A model generated the notes under the pieces. The model saw only the letters and a program-made list of their open reading frames with translations. It searched no databases and was not told the origin of the DNA. A stretch of 64,000 nucleotides of DNA from an uncultured Clostridia bacterium (lineage in GTDB: Bacteria > Bacillota > Clostridia > Oscillospirales > Ruminococcaceae), in contig CANQNG010000005.1 of the NCBI GenBank assembly GCA_947625155.1, positions 54,830 through 118,829 of the forward strand. Reading direction: 5' to 3'. Every line of letters starts with the position of its first letter. Positions within the stretch are counted from its first letter, which is position 1. A program made the translations under genes and the position numbers. Of this stretch, positions 58,612 to 64,000 are shown piece after piece.

Positions 58612-59562
58612 ATGTATGCAGCGAAATTTTGTCCGGAGGGTACACTGCTTGCCACCCCGGAGAACCAGTCAGCCATTGCCACGCCCAAGGGGCTGATGCA
58701 GGCATATCTGTCCGGCAGCATTCTGGAAGCCATGGTGACTACCTGCGATGCGGATCACAACCTGTGGGTCGATCTGCCCTGCATGAAAGGCATGATCCCC
58801 CGTGAGGAGGGAGCTATCGGCATTGCCGAGGGCGAACTGCGGGATATTGCCCTGATCGCAAGGGTCGGCAAGCCTGTCTGCTTCCGGGTACTGCGCATTG
58901 CGGCAGGGGAGGACGGCGAGGAGCTTGCCATCCTGTCACGCCGTGCCGTACAGGAAGAATGTCAGGCGCAATTCCTTTCCGCTTTGCAGCCGGGGGACAT
59001 CATTGACGCACGGGTGACACACCTTGAGCCGTTCGGGGCTTTTGTGGACATCGGATGCGGCATTGCATCCATGGTGCCGATCGATGCGATCTCGGTGTCG
59101 AGGATCTCGCACCCGTCAGACCGTTTCACGGTCGGGCAGAGCATCCGGGTCATCATCAAGGGCACACAGGGCAAGCGCATCTGCCTGTCCCACAAGGAGC
59201 TGCTGGGCACTTGGGAGGAGAATGCAGCGCTTTTCCATATCGGGGAAACGACCTGCGGCATCGTCCGTTCGGTGGAGAAGTACGGCGTATTCATTGAGCT
59301 GACACCCAATCTTGCCGGGCTTGCGGAACTGCGCCAGCCGGTCGAAGTCGGACAGCGCACGAGCGTCTATATCAAGGCACTGCTCCCCGAAAAGCTCAAG
59401 GTCAAGCTGATCCTTGTGGATATTTGTGAGGGGCAGAGCAGACCAGCGCCTCTCCGCTATTTCTATCAGGGCGACCACATTGACAAATGGGTCTACACCC
59501 CGGAAGGTTCTGCGAAGTACATAGAGACCGTGTTTGACGGCAATATAGAAGAAAGATCCTGA
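58612..59562 (+). CDS. S1 RNA-binding domain protein (ribosomal protein S1-like)
   Basis: A 316-aa protein with three S1-type beta-barrels: about 35-110 (ILEAMVTTCDADHNLWVDLP), about 125-195 (GDIIDARVTHLEPFGAFVDIGCGIASMV, the clearest) and about 210-275 (CGIVRSVEKYGVFIELTPNLAGLAEL). A short tail ending GNIEERS follows. It binds single-stranded RNA and may help mRNA loading on ribosomes, as short S1 homologues of Firmicutes are thought to do; it is shorter than the E. coli six-repeat S1. It has its own promoter, a long leader and a terminator. Confidence 0.9.
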   Translation: MYAAKFCPEGTLLATPENQSAIATPKGLMQAYLSGSILEAMVTTCDADHNLWVDLPCMKGMIPREEGAIGIAEGELRDIALIARVGKPVCFRVLRIAAGEDGEELAILSRRAVQEECQAQFLSALQPGDIIDARVTHLEPFGAFVDIGCGIASMVPIDAISVSRISHPSDRFTVGQSIRVIIKGTQGKRICLSHKELLGTWEENAALFHIGETTCGIVRSVEKYGVFIELTPNLAGLAELRQPVEVGQRTSVYIKALLPEKLKVKLILVDICEGQSRPAPLRYFYQGDHIDKWVYTPEGSAKYIETVFDGNIEERS

Positions 59563-59580
59563 GATCTTCAAAGCATTCTG

Positions 59581-59608
59581 AAAAGCCCCCTGTCTGGGGG
59601 CTTTTTTC
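59581..59608 (+). terminator. Rho-independent terminator of the S1-domain gene
   Basis: AAGCCCCC pairs with GGGGGCTT across a 5-base loop, followed by a T6 run. Confidence 0.92.
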
Positions 59609-59613
59609 ATTAT

Positions 59614-59645
59614 AAAACAATGCTCCCCCGGTGACGGGAGAGCAT
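59614..59645 (-). terminator. Terminator of the diguanylate cyclase gene
   Basis: ATGCTCTCCCG pairs with CGGGGGAGCAT (one mismatch) on the minus strand, then TGTTTTAT. Confidence 0.8.
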
Positions 59646-59650
59646 GCGGT

Positions 59651-61054
59651 TCATTCGTTTTGGTTGCGGACGGGCTGTCCGATGCTTTCGTAGTAGCGCT
59701 GCTTTGCCTCATACATGCGCTTTTCAGCAGTTTTGATCATGTCGGGGACTGTCATGTCCTTCTCCCGCACGCAGATACCAGAGGAAACATGATAGTTGTT
59801 CCGTTCCAGTTCCGTGTTGACTTCCTGCATGGTCTTGGCAAGTCCGTCAGCCGTTTTGCCTTTCTGGAGCACCACAAATTCATCGCCGCCGATGCGGTAG
59901 ACCGAACTCTCCCCGAAAGCGACTTTCAGCGTATCGGCAATGAAACGCAGCATCTGGTCGCCGGCAAGGTGTCCTCTCGTGTTGTTCAGTTCATGCAGCC
60001 CGTTGGCATCGAGGTAGATGCAGGCAATGTCATAGCGCTTTTCGAGGCGTTTGCAGTACGCTTCGTAGAGATTGCGGTTTTGCAGTCCGGTCAGCACGTC
60101 AATATTTGCCTGTTCCTCGGTCGCCTGAATGGAACGGCGGTTGTTGTACATCAGCCACAGCAGATACAGTACCAGCACCAGTCCGCCTGTCATCAGAAAC
60201 AGCCGCAGGGAGCGCCGCATCTGGTCAACAAAGGAAAAGACATCGCTCTCCTTGGCGGTGATGATGATCTGCCAGTCCTCCATTTCCATCGGCATATAGG
60301 AAAGGTAAATGGTTTCCCCGGCGGCATCCTGCATATGGGAAAAGCCCGTTTCCCCGCCGCAGAGTGCTTCTGCAAGCGCTGTATCGTTCAGGTCTGAGAC
60401 ATTCTGCACGGACGTGTCCCAGCTATTGACGAGGAAGCCGCCGCTGCTCCTGTCCACGATACAGAACGAAGCCGAGTCGTCATAAATATCCGGCGACCAT
60501 GCTGCTGCGATCGCTGCGGGATCCATTTCAATGAACAGGATACCGGCGACCTTGCCGTTTTTTTTGATCGGCACGAAGCTCCGCAGCACCTTCGTATCGG
60601 CGTTAGAGAGCGAGGGGTGCAGACCGCTCATATGCTCTCCCATGCGGCTGAGTGCTGCATAGTCCATGATGCCCTCCGCAGAAAGCACACCGCCCCGCAC
60701 CGGCATGATCCTTCCGTCCGGTGTCAGGACGGCGATATTAGGGATCATACTGCTGACATCATAGCTCGTCAGCAGGTGGGTGACAGCATCGGGATCCAAT
60801 ACATCCTCCAGTGCAATGACACGGGACAGCATCCGCAGAGAGGTGCGGTCACTGCGGAAGTTATTTTCCACGTTCGTACAGACCTCACGGGTCGAGGAGG
60901 AAAGCAGGGAAAAGCACTGTTCTCTGGTCAGCTGCTGGATGCGCAGTGACAGCAGAACAGAGATCACCGCAATGCAGATCACCAAGATCAGCGTAGAGAG
61001 CACACCGCCGCTCTGAAAAATACTGCTGCCCTTTCTGGATGCTTTGGTCCTCAT
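59651..61054 (-). CDS. Membrane Cache-domain diguanylate cyclase (GGDEF)
   Basis: A 467-aa sensor that makes cyclic di-GMP. A first membrane helix (about 15-37), an extracellular Cache-like sensor domain (about 40-275) and a second helix (about 283-304) precede the cytoplasmic GGDEF domain (about 320-460). That domain has DVLTGLQNRNLYE, CIYLDANGLHELNNTRGH and RIGGDEFVVL. The RxxD inhibitory site expected five residues before GGDEF is absent (FGESSVYR), so product inhibition may be missing. The ATG at 61054 follows AGAGGAG. It follows a solute-binding protein gene by 41 bases, with no transporter permease nearby. Confidence 0.93.
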   Translation of the reverse strand: MRTKASRKGSSIFQSGGVLSTLILVICIAVISVLLSLRIQQLTREQCFSLLSSSTREVCTNVENNFRSDRTSLRMLSRVIALEDVLDPDAVTHLLTSYDVSSMIPNIAVLTPDGRIMPVRGGVLSAEGIMDYAALSRMGEHMSGLHPSLSNADTKVLRSFVPIKKNGKVAGILFIEMDPAAIAAAWSPDIYDDSASFCIVDRSSGGFLVNSWDTSVQNVSDLNDTALAEALCGGETGFSHMQDAAGETIYLSYMPMEMEDWQIIITAKESDVFSFVDQMRRSLRLFLMTGGLVLVLYLLWLMYNNRRSIQATEEQANIDVLTGLQNRNLYEAYCKRLEKRYDIACIYLDANGLHELNNTRGHLAGDQMLRFIADTLKVAFGESSVYRIGGDEFVVLQKGKTADGLAKTMQEVNTELERNNYHVSSGICVREKDMTVPDMIKTAEKRMYEAKQRYYESIGQPVRNQNE

Positions 61055-61095
61055 GTGCGCTCTCCTCTGACTTGATCTCCGGTGCCGGGATCCTT

Positions 61096-62451
61096 TTATT
61101 TGACAGGTGCGGAGACGTCCTGCTGTCCCTTTGTCCATGCGGCGTTCCAGTCGTTGATGATGTCCTCAAAGCTTTCGCTGCCGGTATAGGCAGCATCCAC
61201 GATCCGCATCACATGGTCAGGATCCGTTTCCAAGTTGATGCCGGATGCCTTATTGACAAGGTCATACCAGTCTGTTTCGCCCTCCGAGATCGTTGTGTCT
61301 TTGATCAGCACCGTGTCCTGAAAGTCTGCGAACACATTCGGGTATCCCTGCCCCTTGACGATCGGGATGCCGCCCTGATCGTAGGCGAAATTCGACTGCT
61401 CGATCATGAACTTGATGTACAGCCGTGCGGCGAGTTTTTCCTCATCGGTAGATCTCGTGTTGATGGCATAGGCATAATCGCCGCCGGCGCAGGCATACTG
61501 CACGCCGTTCACCGTCAGCGGGAAAGGCATGTAGCCGATGTCCTCCGCATGGTCACCAGCCTGCTGCATTTGCGGGACAGCCCAACTGCCCAGCACCATG
61601 CAGCCGATCTCGCCGTTGTTGAGCCTTGCCTTGCACATTTCCCAGTTGGTATTGTAGGGATCATCCTCGATCAGTCCACGGCTGACAGCCTGATACAGGA
61701 CGCTGTAGACTTCATAGGGACCGGTGTGGTCTTCTCTCTGGGAAAAGGGGTCCTTCTCAAAGGGGATGACATCCTTGTGATAGTCCGGGTCTCCGGTCGC
61801 TGCTCCGAAGCAGTAGTAATCCCATGCGCCCATTGTCCAGCGTGCCGCATAATTTGTGTAAAGCGGGATGGCATCCGTGTTCGCCCTGATCTTTTCCAGT
61901 GCGGCAAGGAAGTCGTCCGGCGTTTTCGGGACATCCGTGATACCGGCATCCGCAAAGACTTTCTTGTTATAGACGATACCCTGTGCATTGCCGGCAACGG
62001 GGATACCATACACTGTGCCCTCATAGACCTGTGCATCTACAAATTCATATTTATCCTGATATTCTTCCAGCTCGAACAGCGGGTCGAAATAGTTGGAAAA
62101 TTCAGCTCTTGGCGTAGAGCCGGGAATGGAGCACACATCCCAGTCCCCGCTGTTCAGGCGGGTGCTCATGTCAACGTCGTAATCGGTAATGCCCTCATAC
62201 ATGACCTCGATACCGGGATACATGGCATTGAATTCGGATGTGTAGTCGTGAAGATCCCGGACATTGGGGTCGTCATCGATCAGATCGGTACGGTAGGTCA
62301 CGACAGAAATTTTCGCTTTCAGGTCGGTAAAGCTTTTGCCTAGCTCTAAGTCAGCATAGGCAGTGGATGCGTCTGCTTCTTTCTGACAAGCTGTCAAGGA
62401 CAGCAGCAGTGCAGAGAGCAATAGACTGCATGTTCTGCATCGCATTCTCAT
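61096..62451 (-). CDS. Extracellular solute-binding lipoprotein (family 1, sugar-type)
   Basis: A 451-aa lipoprotein: signal peptide with lipobox LSLTAC (Cys about 20), then a two-lobed binding protein typical of oligosaccharide ABC importers. Recognisable parts are FNAMYPGIEVMYEGI, YGIPVAGNAQGIVYNKKVFADAGI, PKTPDDFLAALEKI and ARLYIKFMIEQSNFAYDQGG. The start at 62451 follows GGAGGTCC. No permease or ATPase genes are in the window; the only partner in the operon is the Cache-GGDEF gene. It may therefore deliver a ligand to a sensor or to a permease encoded elsewhere. Confidence 0.93.
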   Translation of the reverse strand: MRMRCRTCSLLLSALLLSLTACQKEADASTAYADLELGKSFTDLKAKISVVTYRTDLIDDDPNVRDLHDYTSEFNAMYPGIEVMYEGITDYDVDMSTRLNSGDWDVCSIPGSTPRAEFSNYFDPLFELEEYQDKYEFVDAQVYEGTVYGIPVAGNAQGIVYNKKVFADAGITDVPKTPDDFLAALEKIRANTDAIPLYTNYAARWTMGAWDYYCFGAATGDPDYHKDVIPFEKDPFSQREDHTGPYEVYSVLYQAVSRGLIEDDPYNTNWEMCKARLNNGEIGCMVLGSWAVPQMQQAGDHAEDIGYMPFPLTVNGVQYACAGGDYAYAINTRSTDEEKLAARLYIKFMIEQSNFAYDQGGIPIVKGQGYPNVFADFQDTVLIKDTTISEGETDWYDLVNKASGINLETDPDHVMRIVDAAYTGSESFEDIINDWNAAWTKGQQDVSAPVK

Positions 62452-62496
62452 AACAGGACCTCCATGAATGCCAATGATCCACCTATATCTTGTAAT

Positions 62497-62525
62497 AGTA
62501 TACCACATTTTTCATGGTTTGTCAA
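62497..62525 (-). promoter_or_regulatory. Strong promoter of the binding protein-GGDEF operon
   Basis: TTGACA (62520-62525), 17 bases, TATACT (62497-62502) on the minus strand. Confidence 0.88.
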
Positions 62526-63140
62526 TAGGTTTTATCTAAAATCATGAAAACCTCCAAAAACACCCTCCCTATTTCAAACAGAAGATGCCGGGTGATCTGA
62601 TCCTGCTCCAAGTAATTACGCCCGAGACCCCGTGCGCTGGAAAGGTTTTTTGTTCGATATTTTGACTGGGAAAAGAAAAGCGGAGCGCTTTAACGCTCCG
62701 TATCAGTATCTGATCAAGGGAGTATCGTATCGTCAAAAGTATTCTTACATTGAAACGATATGCAGATCCTAAAATTCGCAATGTATCCATATTCCCTTGC
62801 AGTCTTATCTTGCGTTTATCTGTTGTTATAGATGATGTCATTTAATGAGCGCTCTCCGAAACGATCATATGTTTTCTTCTCTTGCACCTTGATGATCTGC
62901 GAGTGATCATATCTTTTAGGCTTTTCGCACCTTTTGTCACACAAAAAGCCCAAAAGGTGCATGATCCATACTCCGAGAGATCTGAACTTTCAGCATTTTC
63001 AGCACGATCGAAAATTTCTGGATCCGAAAATGCCGATAGTTCATGCTCCCAAAATTGAAAGCGTGACTGGGAATATATACACTGTCACGTTGTACTGTTC
63101 TGATATACATTGCTTTTCCGACAGATCAGAATTTGCAGTA
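62526..63140. other. AT-rich non-coding accessory stretch
   Basis: No supported gene; the 90-aa frame at 62569-62841 lacks a ribosome site and family features. It contains a perfect CGGAGCG/CGCTCCG hairpin (62681-62700) with a T-rich stretch on the minus side, terminator-like. There is also a 10-bp inverted repeat GCACCTTTTG (62927-62936) / CAAAAGGTGC (62951-62960), flanked by GATCAT-type segments that extend the symmetry. It looks like degraded mobile or intergenic DNA. Confidence 0.55.
62927..62960. repeat. Inverted repeat in accessory DNA
   Basis: GCACCTTTTG and CAAAAGGTGC are perfect 10-bp arms with a 14-base spacer. The role is unknown; it could be a remnant end of a mobile element or a transcript hairpin. 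Confidence 0.7.
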
Positions 63141-63614
63141 TCACAAACGGCAAAGCATGATGTATTCTTCTTCATTTTCATCCACGATCTCAAATCCCAC
63201 TTTTTGATACATTCTTACAGCATAGTTTGTTTTTTGAACAGCAAGCGATGCTTGTTTATATCCCCTATCTTTGAGAATACGGAGCATTTCTTTCATCAAT
63301 GCAGTACCTATTCCCATTCCCCGATGAGCGTTATACAATGATATTGCAAATGAGGGAGTATCATCATCTATGTGCCCATAATCATTCATAATGCGTACCC
63401 AAACAGCGCCGACAGGCTTATTGCCAATTTCCGCAGCCAAACCAATATCGTCCTTTTTCGTCCCAAAGTCAGTTACATACACTTGCAACTCAGGCTGATG
63501 GATAATTGATCTGGGCGGCGCAGGAGTCCCCTGTGGCACAAAAATAGCTTCGTATAAAAAATCTTCTAGTATGCTATATTCTTCCTTCAATATTGGTCTG
63601 ATCTTGTACTCCAT
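63141..63614 (-). CDS. GNAT-family N-acetyltransferase
   Basis: A 157-aa acetyl-CoA-dependent acetyltransferase. The acetyl-CoA binding loop is AHRGMGIGTALMKEML (about 95-110), with the following VQKTNYAVRMYQKVGFEIV strand-helix typical of the fold end. The substrate is unknown. It is markedly AT-rich compared with the core genes and sits beside IS DNA, so it may be acquired. The ATG at 63614 follows GGAGAG. Confidence 0.9.
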   Translation of the reverse strand: MEYKIRPILKEEYSILEDFLYEAIFVPQGTPAPPRSIIHQPELQVYVTDFGTKKDDIGLAAEIGNKPVGAVWVRIMNDYGHIDDDTPSFAISLYNAHRGMGIGTALMKEMLRILKDRGYKQASLAVQKTNYAVRMYQKVGFEIVDENEEEYIMLCRL

Positions 63615-63867
63615 AGTATTCTCTCCATCAAACAGCGATCTGCAGTGTATCTCTCTACTTTATAATTATACCATACAAGGCGGTAAATGTCAACCTTCTG
63701 AAAAGAAAAAGAGCATTACCTGTCTGCGTTGTCAATAGATATGACCCAAAAAGGGAAATTTTGATCGCTTTTTCCAAAAAGCCGTCCCACCGATCAAGAA
63801 TTTCATCAAACTGTGTTCAGTTGTCAATGATCAGGCAACGGGGTACAGTGCTTGTCCCTTCTTTCAA

Positions 63868-64000
63868 AGGAGTGGACAAAATGCGAATATTATGATATAA
63901 TATAGAAAAAGCACAAGGAGATATTGTAGATGAGGAAAGCAACAATAGAAGAAGGAAAAATATGTCCGAATTGCAAGAAACAAGAAAATCAAATCAAGAT
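63868..64000 (+). mobile_element. Second copy of the IS1-family element (left end, truncated by window edge)
   Basis: From AAAGGAGTGGACAAAATGCG onward the sequence matches, almost base for base, the upstream end of the element at 8600-9483, but on the opposite strand. The transposase first frame starts at ATG 63930 (MRKATIEEGKICPNCKK...) and runs off the window. A few substitutions show that the two copies have begun to diverge. Confidence 0.92.
63930..64000 (+). CDS. IS1-family transposase first frame, partial
   Basis: The first 23 residues visible equal those of the copy at 9419 (MRKATIEEGKICPNCKKQEN then QIK). Ribosome site AAGGAG; an in-frame TAG just upstream fixes the start. Open at the window edge. 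Confidence 0.9.
   Translation, partial: MRKATIEEGKICPNCKKQENQIK

Noticed and set aside
61039..62343. Plus-strand frame of 434 codons
   Set aside because: Antisense to the solute-binding lipoprotein; no ribosome site or recognisable family.
62569..62841. 90-codon minus-strand frame in the AT-rich accessory stretch
   Set aside because: No ribosome site, no family features, and it crosses the terminator-like hairpin at 62681-62700.
63660..63867. Possible remnant gene between the GNAT gene and the second IS copy
   Set aside because: Many stops in all frames and no motif; about 200 bases of AT-rich DNA with nothing recognisable.

Overview
The window looks like chromosomal DNA of a Gram-positive gut or rumen Clostridia, most like the cellulosome-forming Ruminococcus lineage. 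Three things point that way: two secreted proteins end in duplicated dockerin calcium-binding repeats, there is a sporulation regulator (SpoIIID), and gene order such as lon-engB and prfA-tsaC-coaE is clostridial. Most genes have strong AGGAGG-type ribosome sites and sigma-A promoters with exact 17-base spacers. The species is inferred, not proven. No rRNA, tRNA or CRISPR array was recognised.

Layout. 0-3.3 kb (minus strand): aminotransferase, unknown protein, trpS and a truncated mazG. 3.4-5.0 kb: a SpoVB-like flippase. 5.1-8.5 kb (minus): a coupled polyamine and membrane operon, speD-DUF4178-DUF350-membrane spermidine synthase. 8.6-9.5 kb: a complete IS1-family element. 9.6-11.3 kb: a chimeric gene joining a truncated permease N-terminus to the C-terminus of a sortase-anchored surface protein. 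11.5-18.6 kb: a folate operon (HD hydrolase, folP, folBK fusion, folA-dus fusion) followed by a dockerin protein and a GH3 glycosidase. 18.7-25.2 kb: a Cys-rich miniprotein, a MATE pump with a leader terminator, lon-engB and a BspA-type LRR-dockerin protein. 25.3-30.1 kb: a TrpR-like regulator, HU, a glycosyltransferase, spoIIID and a Clp ATPase.

30.5-34.8 kb is an NAD-salvage locus: an NrtR-like Nudix regulator, pduL, pncA, pncB and mtnN. 34.9-39.7 kb is a TetR regulator divergent from an MMPL transporter and a coiled surface protein, with a perfect palindromic operator candidate between them. 39.8-45.5 kb (minus) carries MGMT-like, recQ, tex and a MATE pump. 45.5-51.2 kb (minus) carries a DUF5684 protein and a four-gene MBOAT-DHHW-FkbH-ACP operon, probably acylating a surface polymer with an ACP-borne group. 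51.3-57.9 kb (minus) is a housekeeping operon (DUF951, prfA, tsaC, coaE, M18 peptidase, a 62-aa protein, xth) followed by a zinc-ribbon PlsC-like protein. 58.0-62.5 kb has a hypothetical gene, an S1-domain gene behind a structured leader, and a solute-binding lipoprotein paired with a Cache-GGDEF diguanylate cyclase. 62.5-64 kb is accessory DNA with a GNAT gene and the start of a second, inverted copy of the same IS.

The best candidates for undescribed biology are the MBOAT/FkbH/ACP operon, the spermidine membrane module, the DHFR-Dus fusion, the solute-binding protein plus GGDEF pair, and the permease-pilin chimera next to the IS.
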